A DNA stretch of 64,000 nt from Paractinoplanes aksuensis (GTDB taxonomy: Bacteria > Actinomycetota > Actinomycetes > Mycobacteriales > Micromonosporaceae), in assembly GCF_024137025.1 (NCBI RefSeq), contig NZ_JAMYJR010000018.1, positions 1 to 64,000 on the forward strand, written 5' to 3'. The notes under the pieces are model-generated. The model was not told the origin of the DNA. It did not search any database and saw only the letters and a list, made by a program, of their open reading frames with translations. Position 1 is the first letter of the stretch. The number at the start of each line of letters is the position of its first letter. Both the position numbers and the translations under genes were made by a program. Positions 1 through 8,091 of the stretch are shown here, one piece after another.

Positions 1-183
1 GGCAGGGTCCGCCCACTGGAACGGCGGACGGGGCCTGCCATCGCGACAACCTGATTGTCTGAGAACTACCTGATGGCAGGGTCCGCCCACTGGAACGGCG
101 GACGGGGCCTGCCATCGCGACAACCTGATTGTCTGAGAACTACCTGATGGCGGGGTCCGCCCATTGGCGGGGCCTGCCATCGC
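1..183. repeat. Tandem 74-bp hairpin repeat, 2.4 copies
   Basis: Two identical 74-bp units (1-74 and 75-148) are followed by a shortened third copy (149-183) that lacks about a dozen bases in the loop region and runs into the leader of the rhomboid gene. Each unit carries an imperfect inverted repeat: GGCAGG + GTCCGCC pairs with GGCGGAC + CCTGCC, with a four-base GGGG bulge and a loop around CACTGGAAC. One forward frame of the unit ends in TGA, so the unit could be a duplicated end of a gene lying left of the window. The left edge is cut, so the true copy number is unknown. Confidence 0.85.
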
Positions 184-199
184 CTGGAACTATCGAAAG

Positions 200-859
200 A
201 TGAGTTACGGGGAGCAGGCGCGCGCGGACGCAGCGGCGAAGTTCGGCACGGACGCTTTCTACGCGTCCCTGGGGCGGGCGTTCGTCACCATGTGCGCCGT
301 CATCCCGGTGCTCTTCCTGGTCGAGGCGATCGACGTCGGCATCGGCTCGGGCCAGCTCGACGTGGCCGGCGGCATCATCCCGCATCGCATCGACGGGCTC
401 GACGGCGTGCTGTTCAGCCCGTTCCTGCACGCGGGGTGGGACCACCTCTACGGCAACGCCGTCCCGCTGATCCTGGTCGGCACGTTCGCGCTGGCCGGCG
501 GCACCAAGCGGTTCATCTGGTCGACCTTCGTGATCATGCTGGTGAGCGGCCTCGGCGTCTGGTTCGTGGGCGACCCCAACAGTGTGGTCGTGGGGGCCAG
601 CGGCGTCGTCTTCGGTTACCTGGGCCTGCTGCTCACCCGCGGCCTGGTCGAGCGCTCGTGGTGGAACCTCGGCGTGGCCGCGTTCATCGGCCTGCTGTAT
701 TGGTACCAGCTCTACAACATCCTGCCGACCGACCAGCCGATCTCATGGCAGGGCCACCTGCTGGGCCTGCTGGGCGGCGCGATCGCGGCCATCATCTTCC
801 GCCGCAAGCGGGTGCGCCCGGCCTCGTCCCCCAGCAGCACCTCGACGCTGGAGTTCTAG
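200..859 (+). CDS. Rhomboid family intramembrane serine protease
   Basis: This is a 219-residue polytopic membrane protein of the rhomboid family, which cleaves transmembrane substrates inside the bilayer. Visible signatures are the HxxxxHxxxN motif (HAGWDHLYGN), the catalytic GASG serine motif in VVGASGVVFG, and a C-terminal catalytic histidine in WQGHLLG. The fold has about six hydrophobic segments and a short basic tail. The ATG at 200 is chosen over an upstream in-frame TTG at 164 because the latter lies inside the repeat. The stop codon shares the tetranucleotide CTAG with the stop of the convergent trypsin-like gene. The substrate cannot be inferred. Confidence 0.88.
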   Translation: MSYGEQARADAAAKFGTDAFYASLGRAFVTMCAVIPVLFLVEAIDVGIGSGQLDVAGGIIPHRIDGLDGVLFSPFLHAGWDHLYGNAVPLILVGTFALAGGTKRFIWSTFVIMLVSGLGVWFVGDPNSVVVGASGVVFGYLGLLLTRGLVERSWWNLGVAAFIGLLYWYQLYNILPTDQPISWQGHLLGLLGGAIAAIIFRRKRVRPASSPSSTSTLEF

Positions 860-1632
860 CGCAGCTTGCGCACGGCGGCCTTGATCGCCGGGCGGAACGT
901 GGAGAGCTGGGTGTAGACGCCGGGGTACCCGTCTCGCGCGCACCCCAGGCCCCAGCTCACGATGCCCACCTGCACCCATTCGCCGTGCCGGCCGTGGCCG
1001 ACCATCGGGCCCCCGCTGTCCCCCTGACACGTGTCGACACCGGGCGACCCGGCACAGAGCTGCTCATCCGACACCAGGGTCACCCCTGCCTTCTGGTACG
1101 CCAGGGCGCATTTGTCATCCGGCACGGTCGGCACGCTCGCGTAGTGCAGGCGCTCCTCCTGCTGCACGGAGTCCTCGCGGGTCAGGCCCCATCCCATCAC
1201 CACGTACTTGCCGTCGCCGATCACGTCCCGGCCGATCGGCAGGGTCGGCAGGTGCAGGTCCCGGTCGAGGCGGACGACGGCCCAGTCGTCACCGCGGACC
1301 TCGTCGATGAAGCCCTCGGCCCGGATCACTCGTTCCGACTGGGCGGTCCGGGCCCGGCGGGATTTGAGGTCGGTGACACCGGCGGTGACCACGATGCTCT
1401 TGTTCTTGCCGGTGCCGTCGACGCAATGGCCTGCGGTCAGCACGATCCGGGGCTCGATCAGCGTCCCGCCGCAGCCCATCGAGAGGCGCACCGCCCACGG
1501 GAACTTGCCCTGCGGCGCCACCAGCCCGCCGATCACGTCGCGGGCCGGGCGCGCGTCGCTGATCGCTCGAGCGGGCTGCCCGCCGAACAGCAGGACCGCG
1601 GCCAAGGCCAGCAAAGCGGCTTTTCGGACCAT
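856..1632 (-). CDS. Secreted trypsin-like serine protease (S1 family)
   Basis: This is a 258-residue chymotrypsin-fold protease. Residues 1-23 form a signal peptide ending in ARA, so the product is exported. The catalytic triad is visible: His69 in TAGHC, Asp116 in DDWAVVRL and Ser206 in GDSGGP. Asp200, six residues before the serine, predicts trypsin-like cleavage after Arg or Lys. Cysteines flank the histidine and the serine as in S1A enzymes. Only a short propeptide is present, and IGG lies near residue 34. The gene runs convergently into the rhomboid gene with a 4-nt overlap. It is probably monocistronic, since the upstream gene on the same strand ends in a terminator. Confidence 0.93.
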   Translation of the reverse strand: MVRKAALLALAAVLLFGGQPARAISDARPARDVIGGLVAPQGKFPWAVRLSMGCGGTLIEPRIVLTAGHCVDGTGKNKSIVVTAGVTDLKSRRARTAQSERVIRAEGFIDEVRGDDWAVVRLDRDLHLPTLPIGRDVIGDGKYVVMGWGLTREDSVQQEERLHYASVPTVPDDKCALAYQKAGVTLVSDEQLCAGSPGVDTCQGDSGGPMVGHGRHGEWVQVGIVSWGLGCARDGYPGVYTQLSTFRPAIKAAVRKLR

Positions 1633-1650
1633 ACAGACATTTGATCACAG

Positions 1651-1684
1651 CAAAACGGGCCGCGCGATTAGCCGCGCGGCCCGT
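1651..1684 (-). terminator. Intrinsic terminator of the lytic transglycosylase gene
   Basis: A perfect 12-bp stem (ACGGGCCGCGCG, 1655-1666, against 1673-1684) encloses a 6-nt loop. On the minus strand the stem is followed by TTTT. It sits 17 bases after the stop of the transglycosylase gene and just upstream of the trypsin-like gene, so it separates the two same-strand units. Confidence 0.85.
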
Positions 1685-1700
1685 CAGAATGCTCGTCTAC

Positions 1701-2432
1701 TTAGTACCAACCCACGTCCTGCGAGTGGCCCCACGCGCTGCACGGGGTGCCGTAGCGACCCTCGATGTAGCCGAGACCCCACTCGATCTGGGTGGCCGGG
1801 TTGCTCTTCCAGTCGCTGCCGGCCGAAGCCATCTTCTTGCCCGGCAGGGCCTGCGGGATGCCGTACGCACCCGAGCTGCGGTTGGTGGCCTTGTGGTTCC
1901 AGCCGCTTTCCTTCTTCCACAGCTTCTCGAGGCACGAGAACTGGGAGATCTTGAAGCCGGCGTCGAGCATCAGGGCACAGCCGGTGGCCCGGTTGCCGCT
2001 GAACTCGTCGCACGAGGCGGGGATGTCGCCGGTGAACTCCGGCGTACTGCCCGAGCCCTCGTCGCTGTCCTTCTTGGCCGCCTCTTCCTCGGCCTTCTTC
2101 TTGGCCGCCTCGGCGTCCGCCTTCTTCTTGGCGATGGCCTTGGTCTCGACCTTGTGCGCCTGACCGGCAGCGGCCTTGGCCGCGCTCGCGGCCGTGGCGG
2201 CGGCGTCACCCTCGGCGGCCCGGCGGGTCGCGCGGGCGGCGGCATGCTCGGCCTGGCGCTGCTTCAGCAACTGCACGTCGTCGACCGCGGCTACCCGCGC
2301 GACGGTGCCGGCCTCAGCGGTCTGCTGCTGGACTTCGTTGTCTTGTCCGAGGTAGATGCCGGTAGCCGCGCCCGCAACCAGCAGGCTGACCGAGGCAACT
2401 CGAACTCCGACCCGGCTCCAGAGCCGATTCAC
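1701..2432 (-). CDS. Lytic transglycosylase (SLT-type) with coiled-coil linker, secreted
   Basis: This is a 243-residue exported or membrane-anchored muramidase. An N-terminal hydrophobic segment (about 10-28) is followed by an Ala/Lys/Glu-rich helical linker with runs such as AKKKAEEEAAKK. A C-terminal SLT-like domain follows, with the catalytic glutamate in WKKESGWN and the downstream SSGAYGIPQ motif. Four cysteines in the C-terminal third could form two disulfides. It should cleave the MurNAc-GlcNAc bond of peptidoglycan, related in fold and context to Rpf-type resuscitation proteins. The GTG at 2432 is preferred over a TTG at 2456 because AAGGGA lies about 6 nt upstream. A CRP-like palindrome lies about 180 bp upstream. 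Confidence 0.85.
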   Translation of the reverse strand: MNRLWSRVGVRVASVSLLVAGAATGIYLGQDNEVQQQTAEAGTVARVAAVDDVQLLKQRQAEHAAARATRRAAEGDAAATAASAAKAAAGQAHKVETKAIAKKKADAEAAKKKAEEEAAKKDSDEGSGSTPEFTGDIPASCDEFSGNRATGCALMLDAGFKISQFSCLEKLWKKESGWNHKATNRSSGAYGIPQALPGKKMASAGSDWKSNPATQIEWGLGYIEGRYGTPCSAWGHSQDVGWY

Positions 2433-2613
2433 GAAGGTTCCCTTCGTCGGGGGCAATGACGCGGCGCCGGGCCCCCGCGAAGGTGGCCAGACACGCCGCG
2501 AGCACCGCGACCCACCGGCTCGAAAAGTTGATCTCCGATCACGATGAACACGCTTGGCGCTCGTCAGACACCATGGCCCACGGTGAAGTGGATGTGAAAT
2601 GGCGACGCGCTCT

Positions 2614-2629
2614 TGTGAACTTGCTCACA
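2614..2629. promoter_or_regulatory. CRP/FNR-family operator-like palindrome TGTGA-N6-TCACA
   Basis: The bases read TGTGAACTTGCTCACA, an exact match to the TGTGA-N6-TCACA consensus of cAMP-receptor-protein family regulators. It lies in the leader region of the transglycosylase gene, about 180 bp before its start, in a 290-bp stretch with no other gene. Mycobacterial CRP controls rpfA through the same type of site, so regulation of a cell-wall lytic enzyme by a CRP homologue is plausible here. Binding itself is inference. Confidence 0.6.
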
Positions 2630-2680
2630 TGAATTCTACGCTCAAACCGGGTGAAAAAACCCGCCGATCACGACACTCCG

Positions 2681-2715
2681 GAGGGGAATCCGTGATCACA
2701 CCACGGATTCTCCTC
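2681..2715 (-). terminator. Hairpin terminator downstream of the PIN-PhoH gene
   Basis: Arms 2681-2694 and 2702-2715 form a 14-bp stem with one mismatch around a 7-nt loop, immediately after the stop of the PhoH gene on the minus strand. No long U tract follows. A second small hairpin (CGGGT/ACCCG, 2648-2663) lies just beyond. Confidence 0.65.
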
Positions 2716-2720
2716 GCTAC

Positions 2721-4130
2721 TCAGAGTGGAATTTCTTCGAGCAGGTCGGTGACCACTTCGGCGATCGGCGACCGCTCGGAACGGGTCAGCGTGACATGGG
2801 CGAAGATCGGGTGGCCCTTGAGCGCCTCGATCACCGCCGTGACGCCGTCGTGCCGGCCCACCCGCAGGTTGTCGCGCTGGGCCACGTCGTGGGTGAGCAC
2901 CACCCGCGAGCCCTGACCGATGCGCGAGAGCACGGTGAGCAGCACGTTGCGTTCCAGCGACTGCGCCTCGTCGACGATCACGAAGGCGTCGTGCAGGCTG
3001 CGCCCGCGGATATGGGTCAGCGGCAGCACCTCGAGCAGCCCGCGGGCCATCACCTCTTCGACCACGTTGGCGTGCGCCACAGCGCCCAGCGTGTCGAACA
3101 CGGCCTGGGCCCAGGGCGACATCTTCTCGTTCTCGCTGCCGGGCAGATAGCCCAGCTCCTGACCACCCACGGCATAGAGCGGACGGAAGACGATGACCTT
3201 TTTGTGACGGTTGCGCTCCATTGTGGCTTCGAGTCCGGCGCACAGCGCCAGCGCCGACTTGCCGGTGCCGGCCCGGCCGCCGAGCGAGACGATGCCGATC
3301 GACTCGTCGAGCAGGATGTCGAGGGCGACCCGCTGCTCGGCCGACCGGCCGCGCAGCCCGAACGCCTCCCGGTCGCCCCGGACCAGCCGCACGGTCTTGT
3401 CGGGGGTGACCCGGCCCAGCGCCGACCCGCGCGGCGAGTGCACCACGAGGCCCGTGTGACAGGGCAGGTGGTCGACCTCCTCCAGTTCCAGTTCCTCGCC
3501 GCTGTAGAGCGCGTTGACCTCTTCCTCGCCCAGCTTCAGGTCGGCCATGCCCGTCCACGTCGGGTCGCTGGCCTGCCCGTGGCGGTACTCGTCGGCCGTG
3601 AGTCCCACCGAAGCCGCCTTGACCCGCAGCGGCATGTCCTTGCTGACCAGCGTGACCTCGCGGCCCTCGGCGGCCAGCCCGAGGGCGACCGAGAGGATCC
3701 GGGTGTCGTTCGAGTCGTTGCGGAAGCCTTGCGGCAAAACGCTCTGGTCGGCGTGGTTGAGCTCGACGCGCAGCGTGCCGCCCTCGTCGTTGCAGAGCAC
3801 GGGCTGGTCGAGCCGCCCGTACTTGATCCGCAGTTCGTCGAGAAGCCGCAGGGACTGCCGCGCGAACCACCCGAGCTCGGGATGGTGACGCTTGCCCTCC
3901 AACTCACTGATGACCACCAGGGGAATGATCACCTCGTGGTCGGTGAAGCGGCGGAACGCCGCCGGGTCGGACAGCAGGACCGAAGTGTCCAGAACGAAAA
4001 CACGGCCCGCGGGGGCCGGTTCGGCGTCAGCGTGCCTGTCCCGGGTCTTGCGCCCGGTGCGCGCTGTGCTGGGGGAGACTTCGGCGGCCGAGTCGCGGGC
4101 GACGTCGGCATCTGATCGGCGAGATGTCAC
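2721..4130 (-). CDS. phoH2: PIN-PhoH fusion protein (PhoH2-type ATPase/RNase)
   Basis: This 469-residue protein pairs an N-terminal PIN ribonuclease domain with a C-terminal PhoH ATPase domain, the architecture of actinobacterial PhoH2, described as an RNA unwinding and cleaving enzyme. The PIN domain opens with VFVLDTSVLL (metal-binding Asp about residue 48), with further acidic positions downstream. The ATPase has Walker A GRAGTGKS near residue 288 and Walker B VIVDEAQS. A longer open frame reaches 4283, but GTG 4130 has GGAG seven bases upstream and fits the family length. The first 40 residues are Arg/Ser-rich and probably disordered. No separate antitoxin-like ORF is visible next to it. 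Confidence 0.9.
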   Translation of the reverse strand: MTSRRSDADVARDSAAEVSPSTARTGRKTRDRHADAEPAPAGRVFVLDTSVLLSDPAAFRRFTDHEVIIPLVVISELEGKRHHPELGWFARQSLRLLDELRIKYGRLDQPVLCNDEGGTLRVELNHADQSVLPQGFRNDSNDTRILSVALGLAAEGREVTLVSKDMPLRVKAASVGLTADEYRHGQASDPTWTGMADLKLGEEEVNALYSGEELELEEVDHLPCHTGLVVHSPRGSALGRVTPDKTVRLVRGDREAFGLRGRSAEQRVALDILLDESIGIVSLGGRAGTGKSALALCAGLEATMERNRHKKVIVFRPLYAVGGQELGYLPGSENEKMSPWAQAVFDTLGAVAHANVVEEVMARGLLEVLPLTHIRGRSLHDAFVIVDEAQSLERNVLLTVLSRIGQGSRVVLTHDVAQRDNLRVGRHDGVTAVIEALKGHPIFAHVTLTRSERSPIAEVVTDLLEEIPL

Positions 4131-4400
4131 AGGCCTGCTCCAGCGGCGGGCGTGCAACCCGGTACGCCCGCGGTCCGCGCCTCCGGCGGCCCGTCTCATG
4201 CACGGGGTCGGATTGCGGGGCCCCGTGGCGTACTTTGTCGCAGGTCCGGGCCAACCGGCTGGCTCGGGATGACCCCGTGCCATGACTCAAACGCTAGCGG
4301 TCAACTGCGCTACGCGGTAGTACGCAAAAACGGGTGACGGACGACGTCCAGGCAAATTTCTCCGGCATGAAACGTCACCTGGTCCGGGTAATCTGACGAC

Positions 4401-5207
4401 GTGGCACAGACTCCGCGTCCGACCCATCCGCCGAGCATCGACGAGGCTTGGGCCTTCACCGCCGCCCACGCATCGGCGACCACCTTCTTCTTCGACTTCG
4501 ACGGCGTGCTCTCACCCGTCACCGACGACCCCGACGCGTCCCAGCCCGCGCCGGCCGTCCTCGGCACCCTGCAGCGCCTGGCCGGGGTGGTCCAGCGCGT
4601 CGCGATCGTGTCGGCCCGCCCGGTGAGCTTCCTGCACTCCCGGTTCTCCTCGCTCGAGCACGTCGACCTCTACGGGTTGTACGGGCTCGAGGTGTGGCAC
4701 GACGGCAAGGTCGTCACCAACCCCGCCGCCGAGCCGTGGGTGCCCGCGATGGCCGAACTGGCCGAGCGGGCCCGGGCCGAGCTGCCCGCGTCGACCCTGG
4801 TCGAATACAAGCGGCTCTCCGTGGCCCTGCACTACCGCACCGCCCCGCACGAGGCGCCCGCGGTCGAGCGCTGGGGTCACGAGCAGGCCGAACAGCTCGG
4901 GCTGCGGGTCCAGGCCGGTCGCATGGTGGTCGAGCTCAAGCCCCCCGTCGACCAGGACAAGGGCATGGTCATCACCGAGGGCGTCCGCAACGCCGGGTGC
5001 GCGTGGTATTTCGGTGACGACATGTCCGACATCAAGGCGTTCGACGCGCTGCGTGCCCGCGAGGCCGTCGACCCGTCGTTCTTCGGGGTCGCGGTCGCCG
5101 TGGCCAACCCCGAGACGGGGGCCGAGGTGTCCAGTGCGGCCGACCTCACGCTCGACTCGCCCGACGCGGTCGCGGCCTTCCTCAGCGAGGGACTGACGAG
5201 GTTCTAG
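4401..5207 (+). CDS. otsB: Trehalose-6-phosphate phosphatase
   Basis: This is a 268-residue HAD-superfamily phosphatase. The nucleophile motif DFDGVLSPV (Asp32, Asp34) lies near the N terminus, a conserved IVSARP motif follows, and the late GDDMSD motif supplies Mg-binding acids. It hydrolyses trehalose 6-phosphate to trehalose, the second step of the OtsA-OtsB route; otsA is not in this window. The GTG at 4401 is the first plausible start. The end overlaps the convergent prenyl synthase gene by the shared CTAG stop tetranucleotide. Confidence 0.9.
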   Translation: MAQTPRPTHPPSIDEAWAFTAAHASATTFFFDFDGVLSPVTDDPDASQPAPAVLGTLQRLAGVVQRVAIVSARPVSFLHSRFSSLEHVDLYGLYGLEVWHDGKVVTNPAAEPWVPAMAELAERARAELPASTLVEYKRLSVALHYRTAPHEAPAVERWGHEQAEQLGLRVQAGRMVVELKPPVDQDKGMVITEGVRNAGCAWYFGDDMSDIKAFDALRAREAVDPSFFGVAVAVANPETGAEVSSAADLTLDSPDAVAAFLSEGLTRF

Positions 5208-5986
5208 GCGCCGTAGCGGCGCTGCCTGCTTCCGTACGACCGCAGCGCGCGCAAGAAGTCGATGCGGCGGAAATCGGGCCAGTTGGCGTCGTGGAAATAG
5301 AACTCCGAGTGCGCCGACTGCCACAGCAGGAAGCCGGAGAGCCGCTGCTCCCCACTGGTGCGAATGACCAGGTCGGGGTCGGGTTGCCCACGGGTGTAGA
5401 GGTGCTCGGCGATGTGCTCGACGTCGAGTATCTCGGCCATCTCTTCGATCGTGCGCCCGGCCGCGGCCTGCTCGTGCAGCAGCGACCGCACGGCGTCGGC
5501 GATCTCACGGCGTCCGCCGTAGCCGACGGCCATGTTGACCTCGACCCCGACCGTACGGCCGCGGGTTTTCTCTTGAGCCGCTTTCAAGGTCGCCGCGGTG
5601 GCGGCGGGCAGCACGTCGAGCGCGCCCACCATGCGCAGCCGCCACGGGTTGCCGTCCTCGGCCAGTTCGGTGGCCAGATCTTCGATGATCTTCACGAGCG
5701 GGTCGAGCTCGGCGGCCGGCCGCTGCAGGTTGTCGGTGGCCAGCAGATAGAGCGTGACGTGCTTGATGCCGGCCTGGTCGCACCAGGTCAGCAGCTCTTT
5801 GATCCGGGTCGCGCCGACGCGGTGGCCGTCGTTGGGGTCGACGAAGCCCATCTCGCGGGCCCAGCGGCGGTTGCCGTCACACATGACGCCGACGTGCTGA
5901 GGCACGGGCTTGCCGGCCAGCTTGCCGGCCAGCCGACGTTCATACACGCGGTAGAACGGAGTGGAAATCAACGACCGCAGACTCAT
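5204..5986 (-). CDS. Short-chain cis-prenyl diphosphate synthase (Rv1086-like)
   Basis: This 260-residue protein belongs to the undecaprenyl/decaprenyl diphosphate synthase fold. The diphosphate-binding motif is MCDGNRRWA (Asp37), and the C-terminal RTSGEQRLSGFLLWQ block is present. The DGNRRWA variant, rather than DGNGRWA, is typical of the Rv1086 branch that makes Z-farnesyl diphosphate, while the long-chain enzyme is usually encoded elsewhere. It adds isopentenyl units in cis to an allylic diphosphate. It sits 32 bp after a prenyl-reductase-type flavoprotein gene on the same strand, suggesting a shared isoprenoid job. The exact chain length is not readable from sequence. Confidence 0.88.
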   Translation of the reverse strand: MSLRSLISTPFYRVYERRLAGKLAGKPVPQHVGVMCDGNRRWAREMGFVDPNDGHRVGATRIKELLTWCDQAGIKHVTLYLLATDNLQRPAAELDPLVKIIEDLATELAEDGNPWRLRMVGALDVLPAATAATLKAAQEKTRGRTVGVEVNMAVGYGGRREIADAVRSLLHEQAAAGRTIEEMAEILDVEHIAEHLYTRGQPDPDLVIRTSGEQRLSGFLLWQSAHSEFYFHDANWPDFRRIDFLRALRSYGSRQRRYGA

Positions 5987-6018
5987 CGCTTAAAACCCTA
6001 GCCCTTGTCGGCGACGAC

Positions 6019-7143
6019 TCAAGGGGCGGCCGGGTGACGGTGGCCCAACCGCGAGGCGATGCGACCGATCGTGCGGAGGTCGAAAACTCCGTCGCCGAGG
6101 CCGAGCTCCACCATCCGGTCGAAGACCTCCCCATCTCGGGCAGCCGCCGCCACCGCGGCGTCGACCACCCACGACTTGCGGGTGAGCAGAGCCGCGAAAC
6201 TCGAGTGCCGAAGATGCCGGCCGAGGCGGTGACGAAGAGCACGCCCGTACCGTTCGGCGACCCGTTCCCCACCGGTCGCGGCCACCGCACCGGCCAGCGC
6301 TCCGGACAGGACGGCATAGAAGATGCCCTCCCCCGTGAACGGGTTGATCAGCGACAACGCGTCCCCCGCGAGCAGCACCCGCCCCCGCGCCGGCGGCGGC
6401 CGATGCGTCGACAACGGCAGGTGATGCCCCCGCAGCCCGGTCGGCTCACGGCCCGGCAGCAACGTCTCGAGGCGTTCCACGAGGTACGCCCGGGACAGCG
6501 GCACGCCGCGCAGGACCTCCCCGTACCCGACGTTCGCGGCGCCGTCCCCCAGCGGGAACTCCCACGCGTAGGCCGGCCAGCGCGCCCGCGTCGTGACGAT
6601 GACCTGCTCGGTGGTGTTGCTGGTGCGCGCGTAACCTCTGAGCGCGACGGCCAGGTGCCCCGGCGGGTTCACCGGGAACCCCAGCGCCCGCCGCACCACC
6701 GAGCCCGCACCGTCGGCACCGATAAGCACTCCCGCCCGCCACCGCCCGTCGATGACAACACCGCCATCCACGGCCCGAACCGACCGTACGGTGTGTTTGC
6801 GCAGTTCCGCGCCGGCGTTCACCGCCGCCCGCAGCAACCGCTCGTCGAAGACTCGCCGCGGCACAGTGTGCGCCGCCCGGGGTAGCGGCCGCGCCACCGC
6901 CGACCCACCCGGGCCGACCAGCCGCAGCCGCTCGATCGCCGGGTAGCCGTCGGTGACGCCGTACACGCCGAGTCCTTCCAGGACGGTGACCGCGTCAGCC
7001 GCGATGCCATCACCGCACGGCTTGTCGCGAGGAAACTCGGCCCGGTCGAACAGCGCCACCGAGGCGCCCGCCCGCCGGGCCGCCAGCGCAGCCGCCGACC
7101 CGGCCGGACCAGCGCCGACGATCGCGACATCGAACTCCTGCAT
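6019..7143 (-). CDS. FAD-dependent geranylgeranyl-reductase-family oxidoreductase
   Basis: This is a 374-residue flavoprotein with a dinucleotide-binding GAGPAG motif at residues 9-14, a DKPCGDGI motif typical of geranylgeranyl reductases shortly after it, and the second FAD motif ending in LLAGDALSLINPFTGEGI. Members reduce double bonds of prenyl chains in menaquinone, lipids or dolichol-like carriers. ATG 7143 is chosen because the FAD motif begins eight residues later and GAGGA precedes it; the frame stays open further upstream without homology. It lies 32 bp upstream of the cis-prenyl synthase gene, so the two are probably cotranscribed. Confidence 0.88.
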   Translation of the reverse strand: MQEFDVAIVGAGPAGSAAALAARRAGASVALFDRAEFPRDKPCGDGIAADAVTVLEGLGVYGVTDGYPAIERLRLVGPGGSAVARPLPRAAHTVPRRVFDERLLRAAVNAGAELRKHTVRSVRAVDGGVVIDGRWRAGVLIGADGAGSVVRRALGFPVNPPGHLAVALRGYARTSNTTEQVIVTTRARWPAYAWEFPLGDGAANVGYGEVLRGVPLSRAYLVERLETLLPGREPTGLRGHHLPLSTHRPPPARGRVLLAGDALSLINPFTGEGIFYAVLSGALAGAVAATGGERVAERYGRALRHRLGRHLRHSSFAALLTRKSWVVDAAVAAAARDGEVFDRMVELGLGDGVFDLRTIGRIASRLGHRHPAAP

Positions 7144-7192
7144 ACCGAGAATCCTCGGTGATGAGCGGCGCCGGAGCATCCCCGGTCGCACG

Positions 7193-7858
7193 TCAGAAGA
7201 TGATGTCACCATCCCGATCGACGAACCGCCCGGAGCCGTGACCGGGGCCTTCGGTGGCCAGCGCGACAACGGCGTCGGTGCCCTCGGTGACGGTCTGCGG
7301 GCCGGAATGTCCGTTGAAGTCCGTCGCGGTGTAGCCCGGGTCGGCGGCGTTGATCCGCATGTCCGGCATCGCCTTGGCGTACTGGGTGGTCAGCATGGTC
7401 AGCGCCGCCTTGGACGACGTGTAGGCCGGGAAGACCGCCTTCGACTCGGCCCGGGCCGGGTCGTGCGTGGCCGCCAGCGACCCCATCCCGCTGCTCACGT
7501 TGACCACGACCGGGTCGGCCGAACGCCGCAGCAACGGCAGGAAGGCCTCGGTCGTACGCACCACGCCGACGACGTTGACATCGAGCACCTCGCGGATGTC
7601 GGTGACGCTGGTCGAGCCATACGTGCCCGGGATCCCCGCGTTGTTGATCAGGACGTCGACGCGTCCCTCGTGCCGCTCGACGTCGGCGGCGGCCGCGGCC
7701 ACCGACTCGTCGTCGGTGACGTCGATGCGGACGAACCGGGCGCCGATCGTCCCGGCGGCGGCCGCACCCCGGCCGGCGTCGCGGGCGCCCAGCAGGACGG
7801 TGTGGCCGAGCTCGACGAGCCGGCGGGCGGTCTCGTAGCCGAGACCCTTGTTGGCCCC
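7193..7858 (-). pseudogene. SDR-family oxidoreductase lacking its 5' end
   Basis: The frame encodes a short-chain dehydrogenase from GANKGLG onward, including NNAG, the catalytic serine in VNVSSGMGS and the YTSSK motif, through an intact C terminus. The first beta strand and the start codon that should precede the glycine motif are missing. Upstream of GANKG the residues (IGPTE) are not SDR-like and are the antisense of another gene's end. The minus-strand frame stays open to 8020, but its start has no clear ribosome site and would add about 50 unrelated residues. I therefore read it as a deletion pseudogene that shares a breakpoint with the adjoining regulator remnant. Confidence 0.75.
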
Positions 7859-7997
7859 TTCGGTCGGGCCGATCGCCGTCGACTGCGACGTGCTGAGCGA
7901 CGGCGACGCCGAGCTCAAGCTGGTGGTCCTCACCGCTGCGGCAGGCAGCGACGACGAGATCAAACTGCGCCTGGCCCTGCTGTCCGGTGTGCTCTGA
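7857..7997 (+). pseudogene. 3' remnant of an XRE/MmyB-type regulator gene
   Basis: The plus strand encodes PSVGPIAVDCDVLSDGDAE, then KLVVLTAAAGSDDEIKLR and LALLSGVL before TGA. This resembles the extreme C terminus of actinobacterial helix-turn-helix regulators with an MmyB-like ligand-binding domain (typical pattern HPxVG, DxxVL, LVVYTAxPGS). Nothing of the HTH or the rest of the ligand domain precedes it; the frame has a TAG at 7836 inside the SDR antisense. Such regulators commonly lie divergent to an SDR gene, which is the geometry seen here. The family call rests on about 45 residues. Confidence 0.6.
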
Positions 7998-8091
7998 GGA
8001 GCGCACGCCGCCGGTTTCATCGCGTCGATATCGATTGCGCGGTCTGCTCCCGGTTCCTGGCGTCGGTCGCATTCGACGAAAGGACGAGCGG

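Noticed and set aside
1..183. CRISPR array
   Set aside because: The repeats are directly adjacent with no variable spacers and no cas genes; they are tandem duplications.
2433..2720. c-di-AMP (ydaO-type) riboswitch before the lytic transglycosylase
   Set aside because: Such riboswitches often precede actinobacterial wall hydrolases, but I could not find the conserved GGGGAACCC-like core or paired stems on the minus strand.
4284..4400. tRNA-like folding before otsB
   Set aside because: No cloverleaf with a T-loop GTTCRA motif could be built.
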